A stretch of DNA of 64,000 nt from Romanomermis culicivorax (Eukaryota > Nematoda > Enoplea > Mermithida > Mermithidae), in the NCBI GenBank assembly GCA_963922205.1, contig CAWUHX010000100.1, positions 248,001-312,000 on the forward strand, written 5' to 3'. The notes beneath the pieces are model-generated. The model made no database searches, was not told the origin of the DNA, and worked only from the letters and a program-made list of their open reading frames with translations. A program made the position numbers and the translations under genes. The first letter of the stretch is position 1, and each line of letters opens with the position of its first letter. This document shows positions 41,131 through 53,169 of this stretch, in pieces.

Positions 41131-42119
41131 TGGTGACTTTACACTGATTGTTAATAGTATAGAGGGGGCCTGATCGTAAAAAGCTCCCCGGCCCATGTTA
41201 AACATAGGCGTTAAACTTGGAAAAAAAATCACAACCTCCCCGGCACACAAAACATAGCCGGCCTTCCTCGACTACTATGACGTCATTTTTCCAGCTGAAA
41301 AAAAGCATGACGTCACACCTGGGGCAGTTCCAGAAACTTGGCCCACCCACATCTCCATCAAAACTCAAAATAATGTAACATATATGGTACTTTTCGGAAT
41401 CAGCTCAATGTGATCTATCGATTGGTACCCAACATGACCCATTTAGCACAAAAGCCTAAATTAAGTGTGGGCTCTACAATTTGTGTTATTTGTTATTATG
41501 CATTGCCGTCGCCGCCCGCCACCACCGCCTCCGCACCCGTTGGGGGGAGGGAAGTTAGCCTAGCTAATAAAGCTTGAAGCCTACATAGGAAAGTCATGCG
41601 ATATATCAACAGAAATTGTGTACATTTGCACTGATCACATGATCAGTCCCAGCGCCAGCTGCGAGGAGGCTAGTACACATGTGGCGCCAGTACTTTCATA
41701 GAAAGTACCCACAAATTGGAGAATAGTCATGCAGTAATTGAGTTAAAATTGTACACATAGTTGCCTGAGCTACACATAGTTGCCTGAGCCACACATAGTT
41801 GCCTGATGTCAGACCGTCATTGGCTCCTGACCATGCACCTAACATCCTGCACACACACACATATGTGCGGAACTCCAGGCCATCATTGGCTCCTCACCAT
41901 GCACCTGAAACCCAGCATAGAGTTGCATGACCCTAGACCGTCAGCGGCTCCTCACCATGCATCTAGTGCCTTGCTAAAAAATCACAAAGTTCAAAAATTG
42001 AACTGGCAATTCACTTTTTTTGCACTGCTGAAATATTCTCTTTGTGTTAAAGTAAGAATGTCTACACAGTAGACATACAAATATAACCATAGTTGAAAAA
42101 TAGATATATGAAAGGAACA
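41131..42119. repeat. Unassigned stretch with short tandem phrases
   Basis: ACACATAGTTGCCTGAG repeats three times at 41754-41805. ACCGTCATTGGCTCCTGACCATGCACC repeats three times at about 41813, 41880 and 41938. The remainder is unassigned; no gene is supported. Confidence 0.5.
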
Positions 42120-42602
42120 TCACAAGTCCAATGGTACAGTTGTTATGCCATCTTCTAGGACTTTTCTTTTCAGGTAAAGGTATGGGACACCCTGTTTTTC
42201 TTGGAAATATGTCCAGATTTTATTATCTGGTAACATTCTGAAACCAATATTTGTTTCGGTCCAGGGTTTCATTGTTTCCAGTACAGCTGCATACTTTTCA
42301 AAGGTGAGGTCATTGATCTTTTTCATGACCCCTTTACAGCTGATCTTCTTTTCACCTCCCCCTACCCCAATATATGTTTTTGCTGAAAGACAACACATGG
42401 ATGTCCCCTGCCACTCAACTTTTAGTAAACCAGGTATTCTTTTTTGCTCTGGTTTTGTAACAAACCATTTGGGGTATACTTTATCCATAAATTCATTCTT
42501 CAGTTCTGGTTTTACTATATCTAAGAGGTTAGATTCAGATATTGCGAGGTAGATGCTTCTTAGAACTAAATCGACTGTGCATGATATGTTTAATTCACTC
42601 AT
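42120..42602 (-). pseudogene. C-terminal fragment resembling family B DNA polymerase of mobile elements
   Basis: A 160-codon open frame. The pattern WFVTKPEQKRIPGLLKVEW, CLSAKTYIG, ISCKGVMKKIN, then a GFR block and LYLKRKVLEDGITTVPLD matches my recollection of the tail of protein-primed family B polymerases in animal Maverick/adintovirus-like elements: S-x-K-x-Y, then K-G, then K-R-x-V-L-x-D-G at the very end. Palm and exonuclease motifs would lie upstream (at higher coordinates) and were not found, so this is a truncated piece. It could instead be an independent insertion. Confidence 0.5.
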
Positions 42603-43529
42603 TTTATATAATATATCATATAGAATTCACTCTGTAAGTTCTACTGATTACAAGCTATAAACAAATTTATTCTCTTCCATCTAACTATTCAACAAAATAG
42701 CATCATTCACAGTTTTTGGATTTAAACTGAAATTTGCAGAAAGAGCACTTTTTGCGGGATTGTCGATGGGAAGCAATTTCACTCATCCCTGTCACACCCA
42801 TCCTGTTTTCAAAAAAGTCATACTCTTGCCATGGGGAGTGTGAAAATAGTGGAGGAGAACTGGTTACAGGATTTTGCGCACACCCCTAATGTAGGCATGG
42901 CTGAACCAGGGGCATTTTCAAATGCTTTACTCTGTTCTCTCATCTGGAGATTGGTGCCCAATGACTGTAACTAATGCCCAGCTGCACTAAAGTGGTCTAA
43001 GCTCGAGCTCATGATAATCCTGAAGAGAAAGGTGACTCGGTTTGATCTAAAAGTTGGTATGGTTTGAATGTCATCAGGATTATAATGAGCTGAATGTCGA
43101 CATTATTTCCTGCTCGAGCTGTCGAGTTGCATTAACATTGTCCCATAATTTTCTTATCTCTAAAGTAAATAAATATAAAAATGTTTGTGATTCCCAAACT
43201 CGAACTCAAACCTCAATATCAGTTAACCCTGAAGTGAGTATTGCACTATAAAAAACTAATCTGGACATTGTGATTAGCTGAAACTCAGGATCATCAATTT
43301 AATCCCCATGTTGAGATTATCCTGATGTTGTCTTAGTGCAACCAACCACAGGTTTCTTGATAGTTTTGAAAATGACTACAATAAGGCTCCCTCACTATTT
43401 TTCACCTAGTGTGAGATGCAGGAGTTTTGAATCAGTCAAGAGTTAGAATGATATTTGTTTACCATTTCTTTACATTTGAAGTCATGTGCATTTAAGACAC
43501 AATTTTTGTATGAACCAACCGAGGCCTGT
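42603..43529. other. Unassigned stretch
   Basis: No gene or clear repeat. 42960-43330 contains several CTCATGATAATCCTGA / TCATCAGGATTATAATGAGCT phrases on both strands, hinting at a small fold-back repeat. Confidence 0.35.
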
Positions 43530-45925
43530 AGTTAAGTGTGATGAGTAAAAAATTAATCATACCTAAAAAAATAAATTTTGTACAGTTTTTTTGTGCTGAA
43601 CAACATGCCAGTATTCGTCTGATCTAAAAATCAAAATTCGTTTTGCAACATTAATCCAGAGGTTCGAATTTTTTGGAATTTTCGAAATTCAAGGTCAGGG
43701 TCATTGAAGGCCTATAAGTAATCAGGTATGCAATGTCATTAAATAAAACCTTGTCAGTGAATGTAATCATGTTTAGCGTATATGCCTGACACATATAGAT
43801 ATATGTAGCATCATAATTATGGTTAACACTACACTTTAAATTCCAATTTTTAGCAGTTATCAATTACTCAAATTCACACATTTTTGTACCCCATGAAGTC
43901 AAATAATCAGTGTCATTGATATAACTCCATTATGTTATGGCTGGACCCCTTAGCCACATACCCACAAAGTTTTATTAAAATGAAAAAATCATTGAGTGTG
44001 CCACAGTGGAACAAGTAGAAGCCATTTTTGAATCAAATTATAAAATTTTTTGTTTAAAAATGCAGTAATTCACCCAAAATTCTAATAATCCAACCAAAAC
44101 TTTTACACATTGCAGGCTGACATCTTTGCTATATACCCGTAAAGTTCAGTCATAATATCGTTATCCCTTACATGGGAAATTACACAAAGTAAAACACGTT
44201 CTTGATTTTGTTGAAAAAACTTCAGGTGCAAATTAGTGTTCCATTTAGTCCAAATATTATTAATTCTGGTCCAAATCGACTATACTGCAGCCACACTATG
44301 TGGCCACATACCCACTAAGTTGCATCATATTAATAATTAGAAAAGCCACATTCTTTTGGTTAACTATGAGATGAAAGATTGTTCAAATTTTCAACAAAAA
44401 CTTATAAGGTAGTGAACCAACATAAGATTTTTGGACCTTTCTCTGATAAATGGGACCCACATGGACATAAGAAACTAAATCAAAGCTCAAAGAAGCAAAA
44501 TTGTGAAGCTCTTCAATTGTTTTATGAGGCTGACTCGTTTGGTGTTATGGAAAAAGGTTGGCATTTAAAGAAGCATAAGATATGCCATCTCTTAACAGAA
44601 AAAAATGTCAATATTTGCTGGAAAAATACAGCAGTGGCATTGTATGTTATCAAAAATTCAATGCTGAAGTTGTCGCTGAAGAAATGAGGAGGAACCCATC
44701 TTTTGTCAGATCTGACTTCCTCACACCACAACAAATTACTGGATTCTGGGTTAGGGAAGCAAGCCGTTGTTGGGAAGAACCTACTACATTTTATAGTAGC
44801 AAACTGAAAAGAGAATGTGGTGTTGAATATACAGAAGAACCCTACGAGGATCCAGCAATGTTTGAGCCTCATTTATAATATGAAAGTGCACTACTGTAAA
44901 CAGATTGTTTTGAATAATTGTTTCAATAATTATTATGTAGATCTGACTTGAAAAATGTCATCTGGTTTAGAGCAAATCTTTCTATTGGATTTATATGGAT
45001 ATTATGTTGAGCTATAATCTGAAAATGATCCAGAGTTTGTCAGTTTTTGTTGGAAATTTAAACAATCTTTTGTCTTATAGTTAACCAAAAGAATATGGCT
45101 TTTCTAGTTTTTTAGTAAACAATGGGTGTCAATGCTTTGATGCAAGGTGGATGGCATGTAGCCACATACTATGGCTGCAATGTAGTAGACTAAATGGAAC
45201 AACAATTTGCACTTGAACTTTTTTCAACAATATCAATAATGCATTTAGCTTTGTATAATTTCCTGTGTAAGGGATAATGATATTAGGATCAAGTGTTATA
45301 AGTATGTAGCCAAGAAGTCAGCCTGCAGTGCCTGAAAGGTTTAGTTGGATAATTAGAATTTTAGGTGAATGACTCCATTTTTAAACAAAAATTTTATATT
45401 TTGAATAAACAGTGGCTTCCACTTGCTCCACTGTGGCACACTCAATGGTGTTTTTATTTTAATAAAACTTTGTGGGTATGTAGCCAAAGGGTCCAGCCAT
45501 AAGATAGTGAAGTTTAATGAATGACACTCCTTATTTGACTTTAGGGGATACAAAAATGTGTTAATTTGAGTCATTGATAACTGCTGAAAATTGGAATTTA
45601 AACTGTAGTGTAAACCATAATTTTAATGCTACATATATCTATATGTGTCATGCATATACCCTAAACATTGTTACATTTACTGACAAAGTTTTATTGATGG
45701 ACATTGCATACATGATTACTTATAGGCCTTCTGTGATTGTGACCTAAAATTTCGAAAATTGCAAAAAATTTGAACCTTTGGATTAATGTTGAAAAACGAA
45801 TTTTGATTTTTAGATCAAACAAATATTGGCATGTTGTTTAGCGCAAAAACTGTATAAAATATGTTCTTTGAAAGTATGATTAATTTTTTACTTATCACAA
45901 CCTTGTTCAAGTCTTAGAGAAATTT
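43530..45925. mobile_element. Inverted-repeat element with arms of about 800 bp
   Basis: The left arm (43530-44365) and right arm (about 45085-45925) are inverted copies with many mismatches. Shared wording includes GAGTAAAAAATTAATCATAC, CATATAGATATATGTAGCAT, CCACAGTGGARCAAGTRGAAGCC and TTTTGGTTAACTAT. The centre, about 700 bp, carries coding-like sequence on the + strand. It is probably a DNA transposon relic nested in the giant element. Confidence 0.68.
44379..44878 (+). pseudogene. Frameshifted element-encoded protein, C-terminal domain
   Basis: The reading moves from frame 44379-44630 (KGWHLKKHKICHLLTEKN) to frame 44630-44875 (EKYSSG..., AEVVAEEMRR, FLTPQQITGFWVREA). The pattern G-W-x-L-K-K, T-E-K, then V-A-x-E-M-R-R and L-T-P-Q-Q-I is one I recall at the C-terminus of repeated proteins in many marine invertebrate genomes. 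One frameshift near 44630 joins them. The function of that domain is not established to my knowledge. Confidence 0.4.
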
Positions 45926-46200
45926 TGTATTTATTAGCACTAAGGGAGCTCACCGCACATGTACCAAATCTGTACTACAGTAAGATGCCTGAGATGGTCT
46001 GTTTTGCTCGATCCAAATCATACCTGCAGCATCTTTAAGAAAACAAAAATGTATTATGAAAACATATAAAATTGGCAAAAACACACTACAACACCACTCC
46101 CCGTTGTGGTAGATCACCGTAAGCAATCATTACATGAGCAAACAGATGGCCAAGGGGAGAAACTCCGTCTGTAAAGGCCATCACCAGGGGGAGCTGAAGG
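45926..46200. other. Unassigned stretch
   Basis: No gene or repeat recognised between the nested inverted-repeat element and the decayed coding region. Confidence 0.35.
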
Positions 46201-49170
46201 TGCCCCCTCAGCAGCGCTTGGTGGAAACAACAGAGTCATTGCAGTGGTTTGAGCTGATCTGATGATGCCTAAGGCAAGACGTCCTGACTTGGTCTACAGT
46301 TAGTGAGGCGGATAGTGCCCCACTGGTAACACCCCAGCCTGAATCATCACTCCATCCGCACAAATATACTGGAGCAGACCAGCATATGAGTCCATGCAGA
46401 TGGGATGGTGAGGTTGGCATTTACATTTGGGAGATCAGAGAGCGAAGGTACGAAAGGTTACCGGGGGGAGGAATAATGGCAAGGGCTATGCAGCAGGTGA
46501 AGGAAATGGCAGTCTAACTGCAGCAGGATCGGCTGGTTGTAGAACATCTCAAGACTGCTATTCTGTAGATTGCGGGTAATGGCTTCGTGGTGGTGAGTAA
46601 AACTAGTAAAAATAAAGCATGGAAAATGAGATTAGGAAAACAACTGAGGTGTGAAAAAATGAGGCAGAAAAAATATAAAAATAGAATGTTTTATGATATA
46701 CAAAAGGGCCGTGGCAATTAGTGATGGCAGTAGTGGAGTTGGTCCAAGGAGGCCGGGCATGGGTGATGGTTGTGATCATCGTGATCGTCATAGTGATAGT
46801 CGTGATGACGATTTTGGTTGTAGTGGAATATCTGTTGCATTCGGTATATGATTAGTATAGAGGGGGACCATGATGATTGGCATCAACCATATAATATGAA
46901 GATGAGGTGTAGGTACACATTTGCAGTGATGATAGGGGGTTGGTTCAGGGCTATGGGATTGGCTGAGAAACCAAGGTGGGTGCATTAGGCGGTGTACCAA
47001 TGGACAGAATAGGCCAGGCTGGCAGCAAGTTCCATCAAGATGAAAAGTAATGGCTGCGCAGTATCAGCATTGGGTGGTTGAGTTTGCTGTAATATTGGAG
47101 GTAAATTCAGTATAGATCATTGGGGCTGATGGGAACCAGGAACGGCAAGTATTGCAGGTAAGCTGGCCAGGAGTTGATCGAACTGATGGCCATAGTATAT
47201 GCTTGAAAGAGGCAATGTGGGTTGTCCAAACCATGGGCTTTGTATAAAAATTGCTTAATATGAGCAGTATCGATCATGACATTGATGCAACCCATCTGTT
47301 GTGCCCATGGGCCGACCCATAGTAAGATGATGTCGATTCTTGATAGCTTGGGCAGAAATGTTCTCGAAAATATTGATAGAGTGTCAGAGCAGCATTGGTT
47401 GCATGGACATGGACTGAGAAGGAAATATGAAAGCTCAATCAACCGAAAAACTGGATTAATGCCAATTCTGCATGGTATGGGGCTGGAAGAATTCTATGTT
47501 CCAATGGATTTGTGGTGGATAAGGCAGGCTGGCAAGCAAAATTGTATGTGGTTGATCAGTGGTTCAGAAATGAGTATAGTTTAGCAGCATAATTGATTTG
47601 GATGGCAATTGGGGTGTCGCAACATTGTAACAGCCTTGGAAGCAGCCACAGTTACAGGGGTGGTGACCATTGCCGAAATCATGGGCTGTAAAGTGATAGT
47701 GCTGGGCAATGTTGAAGCGGTCGTGGTGGTAGTCGTGGAAACAGATGGAGCAGTGGCTGATGGTGGCAGTGCCAAGGCTGTGGTTGGCAAAGATGCCATC
47801 ATTGTTGGTTCGATATCCATCAGCACGGCCAGAGGTTGCCGAGCCTTTTTCAATGGCAGATTTTTTAGCATTTCCAAATGATGGCAAGCTTCGGCATCAC
47901 GTTGTAATGGGATAATGTATTGAGTCAAATCGAGCAGTGAGCGGCCAAAAGTGCTTTGATGATAATCCTCATAGAAACTGGTCAAATAGACTTGACACAT
48001 CTGTTCACTCTGGGTTCAGTGATGAGGAGCATCAACATTGGAATCTCATTAGCAGCTATGATGGTCATCACCTTCATGGTGATGAAAATAATCTTTTTCA
48101 CAGTGGTGTTGGTTGTCAGGTTGTTGAGAATTGTGACAGGTATGGTGCGAATTCGAACTTCATGCCAGCGTAACTGAGATGGCAGCATCGAGGTTTGGTC
48201 TTGTTTGACTTGTTTACTCATTTTTTTCAGCAGGGGTTTTTTCCTTGATGTGACTTTTGGCTGCGAGGTGGTGGCAGTAGAAGAACTGGGGAGACCAGCC
48301 ATTTCTCATTCCTTGTTATGGGCTCTTTGTCTGGATTGTTGTTTGTGGCATTTAGACGTGCGACCACTAGACATCTTGCCATTCTCGGCACTGGAAGTGC
48401 TGGGAGGTGGTGTACGTTTCCTGTGAGGCTCATCAGTCATGGCGCCAACATCATGATGGGGCGCCAACATCATGAGTGGCGCCAACATCATGAGTGGTAT
48501 GGCGCCAACATCATGAGTGGAGGGGCCCGAAATCCATAAGCAATGAGGGTGGCGGCCAGGGCTTTTGATTGAGTTTCTGAAATGAACTGTTGCGAAATAC
48601 ATATACCACCTAGCAGTGGCCACAGTTGCTATCAAGAGAGGGCCTGGCGGCTCAGTTGGCATAACCAGGTTCATGGTGGGGTTGACTGCTGGAGGAGTGA
48701 CGTCCATCATAGTTTTGGTATCAATGGTGTTTTTTTGGGAATATCAGTCAATGTTTTGTTAGAAAAGTTCATTACATCTTCTTCTGTATCGGGTGTAATC
48801 TATTGTCATTCCCGCAATGTCATTTCAACAGCTTTGGGCGGGATATTTGTAATATTGTCGAGCATCAATTTCAAAAATTTGTTAGATTGAGGTAGCTGAA
48901 GCTGTTAGGTGGGATGCAGATGTCGAACCAGTCAGGGATGACATGACCACGTCAGCCAGCAATTTGGCAATATTTAAATTGAAAATAGGCATTTTGAGTA
49001 GTTCATCATTGGAAGGTTCATGCAAAGAAGACGTTATTGGTTGATCTAGTAGCCCTTTGGTGGTTGCAACCTGTGACAAGGCCATGGTTGGCAATGGGTA
49101 GGTCGAAGCTGGTGAGGGAAACAACATTTTGTTGCGAAAATCTGAGCAAGCTTGAGTACAGGTGGAACGC
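46200..49170 (-). pseudogene. Decayed continuation of the unknown minus-strand gene
   Basis: Minus-strand frames 49307-48882, 48000-47581 (FYEDYHQSTFGRSLLDLTQ, then a Thr/Ser/Pro-rich tail) and 47442-46208 look coding-like but are cut by many stops and shifts. Composition becomes Thr/Ser/Pro-rich, as in disordered regions. A 20-bp tandem repeat interrupts it at 48438-48525. No family is recognised; opposite-strand ORFs are shadows. Confidence 0.35.
48438..48525. repeat. GGCGCCAACATCATGAGT tandem repeat
   Basis: Four units (ATGGCGCCAACATCATGATG, GGCGCCAACATCATGAGT twice, then TATGGCGCCAACATCATGAG) at spacings of about 18-24 bp. GC-rich minisatellite inside the decayed coding region. Confidence 0.75.
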
Positions 49171-51280
49171 TCAGTGTGGGTTGTTGATATCATCATAATC
49201 ATCAATATCGAAGACCTCGATTTGAGTTTCCATCTTGACATTCTTGTCGAAAATGATTGGTCGCAGAGTGAAAAAATTGCAAATGTACACACCAGGATCT
49301 TGATCATAAGCGGGTTTACATTCGGGGATGTGGTTCATCCATTCACTCAAGCCTGTCCTGGGATTACCATCAGGACAAAACCACGTGTAGTTGTAAAGCA
49401 TGGTACAAGTTACATCATCAAGCAATTGGGGGTGTTGCATCAAAATGTTGTTGATGTAGGTGAACTCAGCAGTGGAGCAAGGTGAGGATATCGCCATGGT
49501 TAGTGGCATGGTAACTGTCATCTTCCTAAGCCAGCTGGTGTTGGTCTGAAAAATAATAAGCAGGGTGTTTGGGAGATAACAATAATGGTTACCATGATAA
49601 GTACAATCACAAACAGGCTGATCCAGTGCAACCCATTCTGTCCACACGTCATTGATGTTGGTAGGGAGCAGCATGTCGGATGGTTTGTCAAGGCTGGTGC
49701 AGGCTTCAAGATTATAGATCGGCAACATGGGGAAACCCAGCAAATCATTTAATTGTTTCATTAAATCGCTCTTCATGGCTGAGGCAAAGGCTGCTTGGAG
49801 GCACTCAGGGTCGTTGTAAACTTTCTTGGGTAAAAACAACAGATCTTCAACGTTGGACTATTGGGGCAATTGGTTCCATTCATGACGTTTTGATTTCTTC
49901 TTTTTCTTTTTGGGTGTTTTCGGTACAGTGAACAGTTTCAGGTGTATCGTCCATGTCAATGTTTTAAGGTTGCGAAAACGATTGAGTTGTGTGCCTGAAC
50001 AAAAAGACTGACAGTGGTTGGACGATGTGCAACTGTACATGAACAATTGATAAGCTGATAAAACCTCATCCTGCATGATTGCTGGCATCGGGTATATAAC
50101 AGCATTCCAATTGGCAGGCAAAACATCGGCTAATGGGATGTTGTGGAACATGGTGATAAGCATTTGGGCCATGCGATCAATTTCAGCAGCTTCCAACAAG
50201 TCGTGTGGATAGATGAACCTGGTGTTGAATATATCCAGGATGAACCCATAATGGCCAAAAGCGAGGTACAATAAGATTGGGTAAAACATGTCGAGCCCTG
50301 AGTAGGCAAGAATGTCGGGCAGCAAAAATGAAGTTTTCGAATCATTGAAGAAATGCAATGCATACAGGAATTCAAGCATGAGGGGGGAAATGTCAAGGGA
50401 CCAGATAGCAGAGATGGTGGCTTTTAGCCTGAATTTTTTGGGCATGAATCCGATCCTCTGAGCTAGCTCATAGAGCGGCAGGGAGAGATCGATATTGCGT
50501 ATGATTTGATAGGCCTCAAAATGGATCGCCTTGACAATGGGGTCCTGATTCTTCTTTTGTCAGTCAGTCTGGAACTGGGTGCAGAGGATGGCGTAAATTC
50601 CACCCCAATCATCAGTTCCATTGTATGAAATGAGGATGGTGTGGTGACAGTTGATCAGAGGGAAAAACGTGATCCAGTCTTCAGGCCTAGCAGTGAACGT
50701 TTCAAAGATGAACATATTGCCCATAGAAAACGCCAGTTAGGCATATAGGGGATAGCTGGTGGTGTTCAGATCAGCAGGCATCCGTATTTTGAATTTGAAG
50801 TTTGTGATATTGGCGGTGAGTATCGATTTGGTGTCAAAACTGACCAAGGTGTGGCCCCGGAAGTTTGACATGGCCTGAGTGGCAAGTGCCGCCCCAAAAA
50901 AATGGGTGTCAGAAAAATGGACAGTGGCAGAATGTTAGGCGGCTGTGTGAAAAGCAAAACAAAGTCCAGCTCCAGGTCAGTGATGCGGACAAGGCGTTTG
51001 ATGTCGTTTACTGAACAAAGGAGCGGGTGACTAAAACAACATAGGGCAGTGGTATCAGTTGTGCTGAGTTGGCAGTGGTATCAGTTGTGCTGAGTCCAAA
51101 ATTTGACCTCAATTTAAACCAAGAGAAAAGTTGTTTTGCACCGGAAGTTTGACGTAGGAAGGTCCCCTGGATGGCTGTAAATTGGATGGGGATGTCACTG
51201 AGACTGGCGGGTCTTGACAATTTCGATCGGATCACTTGAGTGAGACGACAAAAATCGTGGTATGGACCAGTCAAAGCAGC
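49171..51280 (-). pseudogene. Long unknown ORF with in-frame stops, about 700 codons
   Basis: Read on the minus strand, one frame runs from about 50930 to 49171 with only three stops (TAA about 50736, TGA about 50560, TAG 49858-49860). Upstream, frame shifts near 50900 and 51010 link it to 51274-51011. Between stops the text is protein-like: ITFFPLINCHHTILISYNGTDDWGGIYAILC, LELDFVLLFTQPPN, and a basic PKKKKKKSKRHE stretch. A Cys/Trp-rich part follows (VCDCTYHGNHYCY, MLYNYTWFCPDG, IPECKPAY), then an acidic end. I recognise no family. Its place inside the giant element suggests an element-encoded protein. Confidence 0.5.
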
Positions 51281-51539
51281 AGCTGGCTATGATGACAAAT
51301 TTGGGCCAAAGCAAGACGATTAAGGAATTGTGGCGGTGACCATGGGTCATTTGATCGTGCAGTGGTGGCCAAAATATCCGGAGGAGGTCCCAAGTGCAGG
51401 TCAGAGCCCAGAGGGCATGCACAGAGAAAGAAAGCTAAAGATAATGCATGCAAAAATTAGAAATACTATGGCAGCAAAATCAGAGGTAGTTTTGGTGCGG
51501 CTTCTGTTGGGCCCAATGAACGTATCATTTGTTGATAAT

Positions 51540-51835
51540 GATCGGCTCTTTATATGGTGCTCATCTATTGAATTCATGGCAGTCAAAAACTCCTCCACCA
51601 AAAAATCACAAAAATACGCTTGTTTACACCCGGGAAAATTTTTCGTGTACAGTGACCGCATCTTTGAATTAGCCGCGATCGAAAACTCCATCTACCAAAA
51701 ATCAAGAAAAAACGCTTCTTCACATCCTGGATAATTTTTTGTGTAAAGTGGCCGCATCCATTGAATTCCCAATAGTCTAAAACCCTTCCCAATAAGACCA
51801 CGGAAATTTACACTCAGGATAATTAGATAACACTA
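51540..51835. repeat. 98-bp subterminal tandem repeats, right array (inverted)
   Basis: About three units in the orientation opposite to 40330-41130: AAATACGCTTGTTTACACCC, then GTGACCGCATCTTTGAATT at 51651 and GTGGCCGCATCCATTGAATT about 97 bp later. Together with the flanking terminal block it forms the right end of the giant element. Confidence 0.72.
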
Positions 51836-52180
51836 CATCCGTTTCACCAAAAAATGATTTTTTTTGTAAACAAACGAAGGGAATTTTCTCGAAATATTCG
51901 ACCAAATCAATATTTGCAAAAAATAAAAAAAGCGTTTCGAGAGGACACTTGCTAGATGCACGGGTGAAAGTATCAAGGTCTATGGATGCATACCCATTGA
52001 GGAACCTGCGGCAACTGGGGCCCTAAAAAAGGCCATTTTTTGCAAGTTTTTGGCTTCCCGCCGAGCACCATTTGATTATAGAGCCCCAATGACCTTTGCC
52101 ATCCCTGTGTTTGCTCATATGGCGAATATTATGCAAAAAAACCTTATATCTATCTAGAACCGTTTTTACTATGGGGTGGG
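51836..52180. repeat. Right terminal block of the giant element
   Basis: The inverse of 38258-38590 plus 37595-37632: GGATGCATACCCATTGAGGAACC, GAGCACCATTTGATTATAGAGCCCC, GCTCATATGGCGAATATTATGC and GAACCGTTTTTACTATGGGG. Similarity fades at about 52180, taken as the outer end. No duplication could be fixed. Confidence 0.7.
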
Positions 52181-52439
52181 ATGATGAGTTGTCTACGTGA
52201 CTGCTCGCAATTTCTGACCTACAGTGTCTTGGCATGATTGATGTGCAAGTGCGACAGTTTAGTCAGTCAGTCACGAATTGTGCCTTGACGTCATCGATTT
52301 TTCACAGCGCTGAGCGCGCGGTCTGTGTCCAATAAGCTTGTTTACATTCGAAATCCGCAACCGTTTTTGTTATGTTTTCATCTCTTGGACAAGGTAACAT
52401 TAATGTTTTTGTGGTTGTTCACGCATCGCCTTGGTCTTT

Positions 52440-52870
52440 GTAGGACAGGGCCTAGAATTCACCTCGGCACATACCATACCTGTAAGAGGTCCGACCAGTT
52501 GGGGGGAGGGTAAACCCAAAATTTTGGGGGTGGGGGTCGCAACTTTTCCAAAATTTTGGGAAGGGGGGGGTCGAAAAAACCCCAAAAAATCGAAAAAAAT
52601 TTCGAAAATTTTCCCAAAAAAGGCCAAAAAAGCCACTTTTTTCCTTGTTTTTTCCACTTTTTCCGAGTTTGGGGGGGGGGGGGTTGGGTATAGGGTTGAC
52701 CAAGTTGGCGGTGGGGGTCCCACCCAACATTTGGGTATAGGGTTCGACCAAGTTCGGGGTGGGGGCCCCCCCCCCCCCCCTATTACAGGTATGGCACATA
52801 CGATACCTGTAAGAGGTCCGACCAGTTGGGGGGGGGGGGGGAGGCGGAGGGTAAACCTTAGATTTTGTGG
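52440..52870. repeat. G-rich repeat with two GTAAGAGGTCCGACCAGTTGG units
   Basis: CATACCTGTAAGAGGTCCGACCAGTTGGGG (52477) recurs at 52801 after about 325 bp. Between them are long G runs and GGGTATAGGGTTCGACCAAGTT phrases. The related inverted phrase CCAATTGATCGGAGGTCTTACAGCTATG occurs at 57742 in an Argonaute intron. The long ORFs on both strands here are repeat translations. Confidence 0.6.
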
Positions 52871-53169
52871 TGAGGGCAGGGTTTTTTTGCACACAGTAAC
52901 CAAATTTCGGGCTGTGCAACCAAATTTTTTCTGCCAAGTTGCACAGTGCAATTTGAGGCCTGACTGCTCTTTTGATCAGGTTATGGGGTTTTCTGTCTGG
53001 AGATGCATTTTTATGCGTTCTAAAATGAAAAAAAGTGACAAAGTGAAAAAAAGTGATCAATTCATATGATTTTTCATATTATTTTAGTGCGCGGTTATAA
53101 AAGGTCATCCTAATTAGTGCTTATAGGTTCTTCTAATTATCAACATATTATGTGTAAATGTTTGATCCT

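Noticed and set aside
47609..48177. Val/Ile-rich + strand ORFs
   Set aside because: They are opposite-strand shadows of the Thr/Ser/Pro-rich decayed minus-strand frame.
52400..53069. 183- to 212-codon Pro/Gly-rich ORFs on both strands
   Set aside because: They follow the G-run repeat and show no protein-like conservation.
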